From positions 1 through 64,000 of the forward strand of contig CAYFJU010000001.1 of assembly GCA_964343505.1 (NCBI GenBank): DNA of 64,000 nucleotides, given 5' to 3'. Below the pieces are notes generated by a model that saw only the letters and a list, made by a program, of their open reading frames with translations, was not told the DNA's origin and did no database searches. The position numbers and the translations under genes are program-made. This document shows positions 1 to 8,361 of the stretch, in pieces (the first letter of the stretch is position 1; every line of letters starts with the position of its first letter). Source of the DNA: TCS55 sp964343505. Lineage in GTDB: Bacteria; Fidelibacterota; Marinisomatia; Marinisomatales; TCS55.

Positions 1-509
1 TGAAAAAATGAATGATTAACTCTAATCATGTCCAAAAAATCTTGACACATAGCGTCTATATATACGGCATAACAATCATCATTTTCTAAAATTTCCTGAA
101 GTTGATTTAATAACTCCAACTCTTTTGCAATGGTATCTTCATTATATATACCAGTTAAACCATATTTCTCTAATAAAACTATTACGCCATTATCATGATT
201 TAATTTTTCTGGATCTTTGTTTTTATTATTTTCAAGTAAATGTTTTAAATCCGTTTTGAATTCAAGATACTTATCTTTTGGTAATGAGTGGATTTTATCA
301 ATAAATACTCTCGAACTTAAAGCCGTATGAATATAATACTCCCTTACATGCTCGATTAACTCTTCATCCTCACCCATTACAGTTTTTAACTGTTTTATTG
401 GAATTCGTTCATCGACTTCGGGTGGTAAAACTTCATTATTGCATCCGATCATTCCTAATAACAATGCTAAAAGAATTATTCTTGTAATTTCTTTTTTATT
501 GATGAACAT
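1..509 (-). CDS. Partial lipoprotein of unknown function (5' part)
   Basis: An uninterrupted reading frame on the minus strand starts with ATG at 509-507 and stays open to the window edge (at least 169 codons), so only the N-terminal part is seen. An AGGGAGAAA ribosome site lies just upstream of the start. The protein begins MFINKKEITRIILLALLLG and continues to MIGC, a lipobox-like signal peptide with Cys near residue 23. The mature part is rich in Asp, Glu, Lys and Asn and looks helical (for example HSLPKDKYLEFKTDLKHLL), with a few cysteines towards the open end. I recognise no family. The frame is AT-richer than the genes to its right. It is likely membrane-anchored; its role is unknown. 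Confidence 0.7.
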   Translation of the reverse strand, partial: MFINKKEITRIILLALLLGMIGCNNEVLPPEVDERIPIKQLKTVMGEDEELIEHVREYYIHTALSSRVFIDKIHSLPKDKYLEFKTDLKHLLENNKNKDPEKLNHDNGVIVLLEKYGLTGIYNEDTIAKELELLNQLQEILENDDCYAVYIDAMCQDFLDMIRVNHSFF

Positions 510-544
510 TTTATTTCTCCCTGATCCTATTTAATAGGAAATTA

Positions 545-608
545 TCCCTGAAAATGAGGGTTGTCAATACGGTGAAGACCGTATTTTTATATGGGGTAAG
601 GACCGTAT
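545..608 (-). promoter_or_regulatory. Candidate promoter with ACCGTAT dyad array upstream of the lipoprotein gene
   Basis: A perfect 7-bp dyad ATACGGT-GAAG-ACCGTAT (567-584) and a third ACCGTAT (602-608) lie upstream of the minus-strand lipoprotein gene. On the minus strand TTGACA (567-562) abuts the dyad, and GATAAT follows after 15 bases, a short spacer. Three copies of one heptamer beside a -35-like box suggest a repressor or activator site. The dyad followed by TTTTTAT on the plus strand could instead be a weak terminator. No gene is supported between 510 and 746. Confidence 0.35.
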
Positions 609-746
609 AAAATGAAATAATTTTGTATTTGTTTTAGTTAATAATGGGTCAATAACTTTTATTTTTAACAACAACCAACTCTGATTCTCATTCCTCGACT
701 CAAATCCCTTTTCGTTGTAATTTCCTCTCCTAATTAATCCGAGATT

Positions 747-1151
747 ATGGAACGAAAAATCAGAATACTCATGGCCAAGCCCGGCTTGGACGGCCACGAT
801 CGGGGCATCAAGGTATTGGCTGCGGCCTACCGCGATGCCGGGATGGAAGTCATTTACTTAGGCCTGCGCCAAACACCGGAAATGATCGTCTCCGCTGCCC
901 TACAAGAGGATGCGGATGTGATCGCTCTCTCCAGCCTGAACAATGCCCACATGACCATTTTCCCCAATGTGTATAACCTCATGCAGGAAAAGGGTTTGGA
1001 TGATGTCCTCCTTACCGGGGGCGGGATCATCCCCAAGAAAGATGTAGCAGAACTGGAAGGTATGGGCATGGGCAAATTGTTCGGCCCCGGCACACCGGTC
1101 CAGGAGACCGTGGATTATATAACGAACTGGGTTTTGGAGAACCGCCGCTAA
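747..1151 (+). CDS. Free-standing B12-binding domain of methylmalonyl-CoA mutase type
   Basis: This is a 134-aa cobalamin-binding protein equivalent to the C-terminal domain of methylmalonyl-CoA mutase. Visible motifs are KPGLDGHDRG, with the DxHxxG signature at Asp15, His17 and Gly20 (His is the lower axial cobalt ligand in this family), then LSSL at 61-64 and TGGGI at 90-94. The size is right for a small subunit that pairs with a separate catalytic chain, which is not in the window. It probably serves propionyl-CoA/methylmalonyl-CoA to succinyl-CoA rearrangement or a related acyl-CoA mutase. The next gene starts at the base after its stop codon, so the two are likely co-translated. Confidence 0.88.
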   Translation: MERKIRILMAKPGLDGHDRGIKVLAAAYRDAGMEVIYLGLRQTPEMIVSAALQEDADVIALSSLNNAHMTIFPNVYNLMQEKGLDDVLLTGGGIIPKKDVAELEGMGMGKLFGPGTPVQETVDYITNWVLENRR

Positions 1152-1820
1152 ATGGACCTGAAAAACCTCACGGAACTGGAACTCTATTTCGCCGATCATT
1201 TTGATACGGTACTCTTTCCTGTGTTGGCGGAGATTTATCAATCGAAGGGGGAGTATGACCGGGCCAAGCGGGTATGTGAAATTGGATTAGAGCATCATCC
1301 CAAATCCATAGACGGCCAATTTATTTTATCCCAAGCTGAGCTTGGAATGGGGAATTTGACCGGCGCTGAAAAGTGGATGAAAAAAGTGCTGACCCAAATT
1401 CCGGATCATACTTCTGCCGCCACCTCACTCCCCATGGTTCAGGAACAACTGGGACGCTCACAAACAACGCTGATGGCCAGTTGGAAACGGGCCCAAAAAG
1501 CGGACCCCAACAACCAATTCGCAAAAGATTATTTATCCCGTAAAAAGACAAATCCAAAAAAGAAAAAAGATTCTATTCCTAAAATTTCCGATACCACTGA
1601 TATCCCGAAAAAGGATCCATCTAAAAAATCCATGCCAGCGGATATCAATCTGGAAGGTGTGGCTATCAGTCCGCGCCTGGCCACCTTTACGCTGGTGAAT
1701 GTATTGAAAGGGCAGGGGCTTTATCACCAGGCCTTGGATGTGTTGGATATTTTGGCGGAAAAAGGCGAAGATAAAAAGCGGATCGCCGACGAGCGAGACG
1801 CCATTAAGGCTGAGTTGTAG
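1152..1820 (+). CDS. TPR-repeat protein
   Basis: This 222-aa protein has helical TPR-like repeats in its N-terminal half (about residues 19-85, for example AEIYQSKGEYDRAKRVCEIG, then LSQAELGMGNLTGAEKWMKK). A lysine-rich linker (about 130-160) follows, then a C-terminal region with another helix-turn-helix pair (LVNVLKGQGLYHQALDVLDI). No signal peptide is visible, so it is probably cytoplasmic. Its ATG directly follows the stop of the B12-binding protein gene, so translation is coupled. A scaffold role is plausible, but no partner can be named. Confidence 0.75.
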   Translation: MDLKNLTELELYFADHFDTVLFPVLAEIYQSKGEYDRAKRVCEIGLEHHPKSIDGQFILSQAELGMGNLTGAEKWMKKVLTQIPDHTSAATSLPMVQEQLGRSQTTLMASWKRAQKADPNNQFAKDYLSRKKTNPKKKKDSIPKISDTTDIPKKDPSKKSMPADINLEGVAISPRLATFTLVNVLKGQGLYHQALDVLDILAEKGEDKKRIADERDAIKAEL

Positions 1821-1826
1821 ATTTTG

Positions 1827-1973
1827 ATTGGACCCCTCTTTCCTGCCAGCCCTCCACCGCCAAAAGGCGGGTCGGGAGCAGGCCGGTAATTCTCCCCTAT
1901 GGTAGGGGAGAAGACTCACTGTACGAATGCAAGTTGGTCCTCCCCATATGGGGAGGAATTAAAGGTGGGGTTG
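1827..1973 (+). repeat. Dispersed palindromic repeat, GACCCCTCTTT family, copy 1
   Basis: This intergenic element opens with TTGGACCCCTCTTTCC and closes with AAAGGTGGGGTTG, roughly inverted ends. It holds two strong palindromes: TTCTCCCCTA-TGG-TAGGGGAGAA (1890-1912) and the loop-free TCCTCCCCATATGGGGAGGA (1938-1957). A GCCAGCC...GGCGGG segment near 1844-1872 resembles parts of the element at 14526-14700. Related copies lie at 41502-41580 and 55894-55988. The rest of the gap to 2073 shows no gene. Confidence 0.6.
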
Positions 1974-2073
1974 TAATTATAATGTGTCCCGCCGTACCTC
2001 AGACTGTCTACTTCGTCGGGTTCAGGAAGACAGTTTTTCTCTATTATATTTGTCACACTGAGATTGACAAAGT

Positions 2074-2841
2074 GTGAATATCCAAATGTACAACCACCCG
2101 GAGCTTTACGACGCCTGCACGGGCCATAAGGTTGATGATATTCCTTTTTATGTCCATTGGGCCCAAGAGACAGACGGTGCCATTCTAGAATTGGCCTGCG
2201 GCACGGGTCGAGTAGCAAGGTCATTACTCGATAGAGGATTTGATTATACCGGGTTGGACTTAAGTCCCGTTTTTATTGATCACTGCAAAGCAAAATATCC
2301 CCAAGGTCAATTCATCGCCGGTGATATGCGTTCATTCCAACTGGATCAACAATTTGACTTGATCTTTATCCCTTTTAATTCTTTCCTCCATTTATACAAT
2401 GAAGATGAAATGATCCAATGTTTGGAATCAGTCAGAAGCCATTTAACAGAGACCGGCCGTTTTCTATTGGATATCTTCGTCCCGGACCCTGAATTTCTGT
2501 ATCGAGACCCCAATAAGAAATATAAAGAAATGACCATCACACATCCGATAGGCGGGAAGTGCACCGTATGGCAAAAGAATCGGTTTGACGAGGATTCAGA
2601 GGTTAACCATATCCACTGGTTTTTTGACCGTGGCGACGGTAAAACACAGGATGAATATCAATTCGATATGCGAATGATCTACCCCGACACCATGGATCGC
2701 TTACTCTCGGAATCTGACTTTACCATTGAAGAAAAATGGGGGGACTATGATGGGGAACCATTTGATGAAACAAGCCTCCTCCAGCTTTATATATGTAAAA
2801 ATAAATATGGAGTGCCCGCCTGCCGAGCGGGCAGGGATTAA
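2074..2841 (+). CDS. Class I SAM-dependent methyltransferase
   Basis: A 255-aa protein with the Rossmann methyltransferase signature: motif I LELACGTGR at residues 38-46, the acidic residue ending strand 2 at Asp62 (TGLDLS), motif II GDMRSF from residue 83, and the post-motif segment FDLIFIPFNSFLH. The substrate cannot be told. The start is either GTG 2074, which lies inside a 7-bp dyad TCACACT...AGTGTGA (2053-2077), or ATG 2086. The last codons (about VPACRAGRD) are encoded by a GC-rich palindromic repeat at 2814-2835, so the natural C-terminus seems to have been replaced by repeat sequence. Confidence 0.85.
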   Translation: MNIQMYNHPELYDACTGHKVDDIPFYVHWAQETDGAILELACGTGRVARSLLDRGFDYTGLDLSPVFIDHCKAKYPQGQFIAGDMRSFQLDQQFDLIFIPFNSFLHLYNEDEMIQCLESVRSHLTETGRFLLDIFVPDPEFLYRDPNKKYKEMTITHPIGGKCTVWQKNRFDEDSEVNHIHWFFDRGDGKTQDEYQFDMRMIYPDTMDRLLSESDFTIEEKWGDYDGEPFDETSLLQLYICKNKYGVPACRAGRD

Positions 2842-2898
2842 CTATGCTTCGACGCAGCTCAGCGCAAGTATCAATCCATGCATTAACACAGTTAATGC
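2814..2898 (+). repeat. GC-rich palindrome at gene end plus hairpin
   Basis: CCTGCC-GAGCG-GGCAGG (2819-2835), flanked by GCCCGC and GCGGGC, forms a palindrome that overlaps the last codons of the methyltransferase. After the stop comes CTTCGACGCAGCTCAGC-type sequence and a perfect 8-bp hairpin GCATTAAC-ACA-GTTAATGC (2880-2898). No T-run follows, so it is a repeat remnant rather than a clear terminator. Confidence 0.5.
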
Positions 2899-2916
2899 AA
2901 TCCAAAAGGAAGAGGA

Positions 2917-3531
2917 ATGAATCTTAAAAAAGCCTTATCTAAACTGAGACAATCAGACCCCCGCATGGGGCGACTGATCGATGAATTCGGTCCGCCTGAA
3001 TTCAACCCCATCGCCAATTATTATGAATCTTTGGTACGGTCAATTGTGTATCAGCAGCTCAGCGGCAAAGCCGCCGCCACGATTTACGGACGATTTATAG
3101 ATTTGTTTAATACGAAAAGCTATCCACTGCCCAAGGATGTATTGGCCATTCCCCATGAAACATTACGGTCTGTTGGATTATCCAACCAGAAAGCCAGTTA
3201 TATCCTTGACCTGTCTGAAAAAATGGATGGAGGAGAAGTGAATCTGTCCGATCTGGATAAAATGTCTGATGAAGAAATCAGCGCCGAATTGGTCAAGGTA
3301 AAAGGTATCGGCCAGTGGACGGCGGACATGTTTCTCATGTTTACTTTGGTTCGCCCGGATGTATTCCCTTTTAGTGATCTGGGCATTCAAAAAGGATTTA
3401 TGGGACTCAATAAAATGGAGCGCTTGCCCACACCAAAAGAAATGGAAACGGCGGCAGAACAATGGCGGCCCTACCGCACCATCGCCGCCTGGTATTTATG
3501 GAAAATCGTGGATGGGCCATTTGAATGGTAA
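2917..3531 (+). CDS. DNA-3-methyladenine glycosylase II (AlkA-like, HhH-GPD)
   Basis: A 204-aa base-excision repair glycosylase of the HhH-GPD superfamily. The helix-hairpin-helix is at 128-136 (VKGIGQWTA) and the catalytic Asp is expected at residue 154 (VFPFSDLGIQKG). The segment SIVYQQLSGKAA at 42-53 is typical of AlkA/MAG1-type enzymes. It would remove alkylated purines such as 3-methyladenine. The protein lacks the N-terminal domain of E. coli AlkA, as in yeast MAG-type and many bacterial short forms. A GGAAGAGG sequence precedes the ATG. Confidence 0.9.
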   Translation: MNLKKALSKLRQSDPRMGRLIDEFGPPEFNPIANYYESLVRSIVYQQLSGKAAATIYGRFIDLFNTKSYPLPKDVLAIPHETLRSVGLSNQKASYILDLSEKMDGGEVNLSDLDKMSDEEISAELVKVKGIGQWTADMFLMFTLVRPDVFPFSDLGIQKGFMGLNKMERLPTPKEMETAAEQWRPYRTIAAWYLWKIVDGPFEW

Positions 3532-3614
3532 TTTCCAATAGAACCAAATCCCTCAGAAATCTCAAGCCCATTTCTTAACTTCCCGCCCACATTTAATCCA
3601 ATTTTACTACATTC

Positions 3615-4244
3615 ATGATTCAACATATTTTCTTCGATATCGGCGGTGTACTCATTGATATTCACCCGGATCGGTGCGCCCAATACTGGGCCGACAGCGC
3701 CGATATTTCTTTGGATGAAATTAAAATCGCTTTTTCTGATGAGGGCCACCATGCATACGAAACGGGCCAGCTCACAGACAGAGAATTTTTTACTACTTTC
3801 AAAGACGCCCTGCCCCAACCCTGTTGTTTAAAAGAATCAGATTTCTGGCGGGGGTGGCAAAAACTATTGGGAGAAGAAACACCTGTGTCTGATCTGCTTG
3901 CTTCATTGTCCAGTGACTACAACATTTGGCTTTTGTCTAATACAAATCCCCGCCATATTAAAGATGAACTTGATCTGCGATATGCTTTCCCAAATCATAT
4001 AGATGGTGCTGTTTATTCCTTCGATGCGGGGGTACGTAAACCGGATACGGCCATGTATGAATACGCCTTGAATCAATCAGGCGCTATTGCTTCCGAATCA
4101 GTTTTTATTGATGATCTTCTCCCGAATATTGAATCGGCCAAAGCACTGGGGTGGGAAGGGATTCATTATCAAAATATTGACCAGTTAAAATCAGCATTAT
4201 ATAGCTTTGGCGTCATGGCTGATGCAAAGGAAACTGTAACATGA
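3615..4244 (+). CDS. HAD-superfamily hydrolase (YihX-like)
   Basis: This 209-aa protein carries the four HAD motifs: FFDIGGVL with nucleophile Asp8, LLSNTN with Ser108, RKPD with Lys142, and FIDDLLPN with Asp166/Asp167. The second residue pair of motif I is Gly-Gly rather than the usual second Asp, as in the YihX/epoxide-hydrolase N-domain-like branch. That branch includes alpha-D-glucose-1-phosphate phosphatases; the substrate here is not predictable. Its stop overlaps the next start by 4 bases (ATGA), so it is co-translated with the acylase. Confidence 0.85.
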   Translation: MIQHIFFDIGGVLIDIHPDRCAQYWADSADISLDEIKIAFSDEGHHAYETGQLTDREFFTTFKDALPQPCCLKESDFWRGWQKLLGEETPVSDLLASLSSDYNIWLLSNTNPRHIKDELDLRYAFPNHIDGAVYSFDAGVRKPDTAMYEYALNQSGAIASESVFIDDLLPNIESAKALGWEGIHYQNIDQLKSALYSFGVMADAKETVT

Positions 4245-6367
4245 AGAATATGAATTATTTGATCGGCGGTTTTCTCCTCCTTGCCCTAATTATTGGCTGG
4301 AATAATTATACACCCCATTTCAATGAAACTATTGATGCCAATTCATTTTCAGATTATGATGTAACTGTTTACCGCGACACCTGGGGCGTTCCCCACATCT
4401 TTGGTGAAAAGGACAAGGATACGGCTTACGGTTTAGGTTATGCCCATTCGGAGGATGATTTCAAAACGATCCAGGATATCCTCCTTGCTCTCCGCGGGAA
4501 ACTCGCCACCATTCACGGTAAAGACGCCGCCGCCAATGATTATATGGTTCAGCTCCTGCGCATCTGGGAGGTGGTGGATTCCAACTATGATTACCAATTA
4601 TCCGATGATGTAAAGGCCATTTGCGAAGCCTATGCCGATGGCGTGAATCACTACGCTGCCCTTCATCCCGATGAATCGGTGCGGGGATTGTTTCCTGTTT
4701 CCGGCAAGGATATTGTGGCCGGCTTCGTCCACCGCACCCCCCTCATGTTTGGATTGGACCGCGTGTTGGGAAAACTAGCCTCAGAGGTAAAACCGGATTT
4801 TGCTTTTGATAAGGACACCAAAAATTGGGGCCCCTTTGATCAAACATTACTTGGTTCCAATGTGGTGGCTGTCGGTCCGAGCCGCTCCGCCGACGGATTT
4901 ACACGAATTGCCATTAACTCTCACCAACCATGGACGGGTCCCGTAGCATGGTACGAAGCCCACCTTCATAGTGAAGAAGGCTGGAATATGAGCGGTGGTC
5001 TTTTTCCAGGCTCGCCCGTAATCTTTTTGGGGCACAATGAAAATATCGGCTGGAGCCATACGGTAAATGAACCGGATTTGGTTGATGTGTATGAATTGGA
5101 AATCCATCCTGATGATGAGAATAAATATTTTCTCCACGGCAATTGGGAAGAATTAGAAATACGTGAGGCGCCCATCACCGTAAAGTTATGGGGGCCCTTT
5201 AAATGGACATTCAAGCGCGAGACGCTGTGGTCCATCCAAGGCCCGGTCATACGGAACCCCCATGGGACCTATGCGGTGCGGTATTCAGGGTATGGGGAAG
5301 TGCGCCATGTTGAACAATGGTTTCGGATGAACAAATCCCGCAACCTGGAAGACTTTGGCAAAGCCATGAGTATGCTGGCCCTGCCCATGTTCAACACCGC
5401 TTATGCCGATAAGAATGGGAACTTATTTTATGTCTATAATGCCCTCCTACCGATAAGGGGCAGCGACGCTTATGATTGGGATGGTATCGTCCCTGGAAAT
5501 ACAGCCTATTCCCTCTGGCGGGGATATTTAGCCTTTGATGACCTCCCCCAAGTGGTGAATCCCCAATCCGGTTTAATTCAAAATTGCAACAGCACACCTT
5601 TTTTAGCTTCCCTAGGCACCGACAACCCCGATGGATCATTTTATCCCAAAAACCTGGGGATTGAAATGTTCCAGACCAACCGTGCCCTGAGGGCCCATGA
5701 AACCTTCGGCGCGGATAAATCCATCACCCGGGAAGAATTCTACAATTACAAATTTGATACGAAATATTCCGAAAATTCCGTCATGGGTGTGAATCTGAAA
5801 AGATTTCTGAATGAAGCTTCCAGCGATGATCCTGACGTTCAGGATGCTTTGGAGTTGCTCCGGGCTTGGGATTTGGATACGGACAGTACCACCACCGCCA
5901 TGCATTTGGCTTACAACGCCATTCGTCCCCGGAGCAATCCCGCCGATTATAATTATGATTATGCCAAGATCATGGTGCGATTAGAAAAAACGGTTAAAGA
6001 GACTAAAGACCGATTTGGGAAACTGAGTGTAAAATGGGGCGACATCCACCGCCTGAGACGGGGGGACACAGATTTAGCCCTAAGCGGCGGTCCGGATATT
6101 TTGAGAGCCATCTATTCCAGAGAAAAAGATGGTGTAAGAGTGGGGACGGCCGGCGATTGTTTTTTCCAGATCGTGGAGTGGGATACTGAAGGACATGTAT
6201 CCGCCCAGAGCATTCACCAGTTCGGTTCCGCCACGCAGGATACCAATTCTGTCCATTATAAGGACCAAGCTGAGCTATTTGCCAAACATCAAATGAAACC
6301 GGTATGGATGAACCTGGAAGATATTAAATTAAACCTGGAAAAATCCTACCGTCCCGGTGAAGAATAG
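4241..6367 (+). CDS. Penicillin acylase family (S45) Ntn-hydrolase
   Basis: A 708-aa periplasmic or membrane-tethered amidase of the S45 family (penicillin G acylase, cephalosporin acylase, AHL acylase relatives). An N-terminal hydrophobic segment (about 5-20) is followed by the family opening VYRDTWGVPHIFG and GLGYAHSEDD. The expected autocleavage site is LLGSN, giving Ser206 as N-terminal nucleophile of the beta chain. SGGLFPGSPVIFLGHNENIGWSHT, taken in parts (GGLFPGSP and NIGWSHT), is typical of the core. Substrate specificity is unknown. It overlaps the HAD gene by 4 bases and is followed by an S9 peptidase gene. Confidence 0.88.
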   Translation: MKNMNYLIGGFLLLALIIGWNNYTPHFNETIDANSFSDYDVTVYRDTWGVPHIFGEKDKDTAYGLGYAHSEDDFKTIQDILLALRGKLATIHGKDAAANDYMVQLLRIWEVVDSNYDYQLSDDVKAICEAYADGVNHYAALHPDESVRGLFPVSGKDIVAGFVHRTPLMFGLDRVLGKLASEVKPDFAFDKDTKNWGPFDQTLLGSNVVAVGPSRSADGFTRIAINSHQPWTGPVAWYEAHLHSEEGWNMSGGLFPGSPVIFLGHNENIGWSHTVNEPDLVDVYELEIHPDDENKYFLHGNWEELEIREAPITVKLWGPFKWTFKRETLWSIQGPVIRNPHGTYAVRYSGYGEVRHVEQWFRMNKSRNLEDFGKAMSMLALPMFNTAYADKNGNLFYVYNALLPIRGSDAYDWDGIVPGNTAYSLWRGYLAFDDLPQVVNPQSGLIQNCNSTPFLASLGTDNPDGSFYPKNLGIEMFQTNRALRAHETFGADKSITREEFYNYKFDTKYSENSVMGVNLKRFLNEASSDDPDVQDALELLRAWDLDTDSTTTAMHLAYNAIRPRSNPADYNYDYAKIMVRLEKTVKETKDRFGKLSVKWGDIHRLRRGDTDLALSGGPDILRAIYSREKDGVRVGTAGDCFFQIVEWDTEGHVSAQSIHQFGSATQDTNSVHYKDQAELFAKHQMKPVWMNLEDIKLNLEKSYRPGEE

Positions 6368-6386
6368 CATGACAAAGGAGAGCATC

Positions 6387-8360
6387 ATGAAACGATTATT
6401 CATCCAAATCATTATTTTAATATCTCTGGTTTGGGCCGGCCGCCCAATCACAGCAGAAGATATTGTTAACCTGCGCTTTATCACCCAGCCCGCCATGGAT
6501 GAGAGCGGAAATTATATTGCCTATGTGAAAATCATTCCCCGCGGCGGCGATGAAAAACGGGGCGGCAGTTATCGTGAAATATGGGTGACGAGATCTGACG
6601 GTTCCGGTCAACGTCAATTCACTTCCTCACCGGTAAACAGCTGGTACCCCCAATGGACACCCGATGGCAGCATTTCCTTTTTATCCCGCCGGAAAGACCA
6701 CCATGCCAGCACGCAGATTTATACCATTCCAACCGATGGGGGCGAAGCTCAGATTCTGACCAACCATAAAACAGGGATCGGATCATATCGATGGTCCCCG
6801 GATGGAAAATGGATCGCTTTTACCTCCCGGGATGAAAAACCGTCAGCGCAGAAAAAAGCTGAAAAAGACGGCCGCGATATGATTGTCATGGACAAGAACC
6901 ATATTTATACGCGCCTGTGGGTATACAATGTGAAAAGCGGCGCTTACAAGAGAGTGTTTAAGCAGGATCTGAATGTGGCCAGTTTCATCTGGGCGCCGGA
7001 CAGCAAAACGATCGTATTCCAGGCCACGGAAAAAACAGGAGCCGACCGGGATTTGCTGGAGCGCTCCGTCTACCGCGTGAGGGTCACTGGCGGTAATCCC
7101 CGAAAAGTATTGGAAACGCCCGGTAAATTGGGTGCCATGGCTATTTCACCGAATAGTCAAAACCTGGCTTTCTTGGGTGCCACCAGCTATAATGATCCGC
7201 TTTCACAAAGCATTTATGTAGTGCCGGTGAAAGGCGGCCGGGCCACCTTGCTGACGCCTGATTTTAAAGAATCCTTCGTTGCTGTTGACTGGGTTGACGA
7301 CCAAACCGTTTTAGGAAAATCCTACCGCGGGACGAAAACAGTATTATCCACCATGGATACAAAAGGCCCATCACCGGAAGGCGTGACCAATCAAATCGAT
7401 GTATTGGCCCCAAACGAAATTCTGTCTTCTGTTACCTATCACAGAAAATCAGGGAAACTGGTCATCACTTCCAGTACCCCTAAGCATCCCAATGAATTAT
7501 ATGTGGGTTCCCTGGGCTCAGACGAAATCAAACGATTGACCCACACAAACCGCGATATTGACGAAATTGACCTGGCCCGTGAGGAAACCATTTCATGGAC
7601 AGGCAGGGATGGCTTGAACATTGAGGGTGTTTTGACCTATCCTTTGAAATACCGCAAAGGGAAAAGATATCCCCTCATACTTCAGATTCATGGCGGTCCG
7701 GAAGGCACGACTTTAGAGGGTTGGAATACCCGCACCACTTACCCGGTTCAACTGTTGGCAGCGGAAGGATTCATGGTATTGGAGCCCAATTATCGCGGTA
7801 GCGGCGGACGCGGTGTGGCTTTTTCAAAGGCAGACCACGACGACCTGGGCGGTATGGAATTTGAAGATGTGCTGGCCGGCATTGACCATCTGGTGGCCGA
7901 AGGACTGGTGGACAATGAAAAAGTGGGCACCGGCGGTTGGTCCTATGGCGGGTATTTTTCCGCTTGGGCGGCAACAAAGCACACTGAACGCTTTAAAGCA
8001 TCCATGGTGGGCGCAGGGCTCACCAATATGATCAGCTTTATGGGAACCACCGATATCCCTTACGAAATGTCTGTGGTCCACTGGAACCAATGGTGGTTCG
8101 ATAATCCCCAGCTTCACTGGGAACGGTCACCCTTGGCGCATATCAATGAGGCCAAAACACCGACCCTGGTTATCCATGGTTTAAAAGATGATCGTGTCCA
8201 TCCTGAGCAGGGGATGGAACTATGGCAGGCCCTGAAGATCAAAGGGGTAGATACAGAATTGGTTCTCTATCCCCGGGAACCCCACGGACTTCTGGAACGG
8301 GCCCATAAACTGGATTATATGGAACGCCTCGTGGGCTGGTATAAGAAATACGTAAAGTAG
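6387..8360 (+). CDS. S9 family prolyl oligopeptidase-type peptidase, secreted
   Basis: A serine peptidase of the dipeptidyl/acylaminoacyl-peptidase group. I place the start at ATG 6387, with AAGGAG six bases upstream and a signal peptide MKRLFIQIIILISLVWAG, rather than at the in-frame GTG 6357 inside the preceding gene. The N-terminal half is a WD40-like beta-propeller (repeats such as SYRWSPDGKWIAFTSRDE). The C-terminal alpha/beta-hydrolase domain holds GWSYGGY with Ser519, HGLKDDRV with Asp601, and PREPHGL with His633. It likely degrades oligopeptides in the periplasm. Confidence 0.92.
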   Translation: MKRLFIQIIILISLVWAGRPITAEDIVNLRFITQPAMDESGNYIAYVKIIPRGGDEKRGGSYREIWVTRSDGSGQRQFTSSPVNSWYPQWTPDGSISFLSRRKDHHASTQIYTIPTDGGEAQILTNHKTGIGSYRWSPDGKWIAFTSRDEKPSAQKKAEKDGRDMIVMDKNHIYTRLWVYNVKSGAYKRVFKQDLNVASFIWAPDSKTIVFQATEKTGADRDLLERSVYRVRVTGGNPRKVLETPGKLGAMAISPNSQNLAFLGATSYNDPLSQSIYVVPVKGGRATLLTPDFKESFVAVDWVDDQTVLGKSYRGTKTVLSTMDTKGPSPEGVTNQIDVLAPNEILSSVTYHRKSGKLVITSSTPKHPNELYVGSLGSDEIKRLTHTNRDIDEIDLAREETISWTGRDGLNIEGVLTYPLKYRKGKRYPLILQIHGGPEGTTLEGWNTRTTYPVQLLAAEGFMVLEPNYRGSGGRGVAFSKADHDDLGGMEFEDVLAGIDHLVAEGLVDNEKVGTGGWSYGGYFSAWAATKHTERFKASMVGAGLTNMISFMGTTDIPYEMSVVHWNQWWFDNPQLHWERSPLAHINEAKTPTLVIHGLKDDRVHPEQGMELWQALKIKGVDTELVLYPREPHGLLERAHKLDYMERLVGWYKKYVK

Positions 8361-8361
8361 G

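Noticed and set aside
564..797. Minus-strand frame of 77 codons before the B12-binding gene
   Set aside because: Overlaps the start of a clear gene and the ACCGTAT region; composition is not protein-like.
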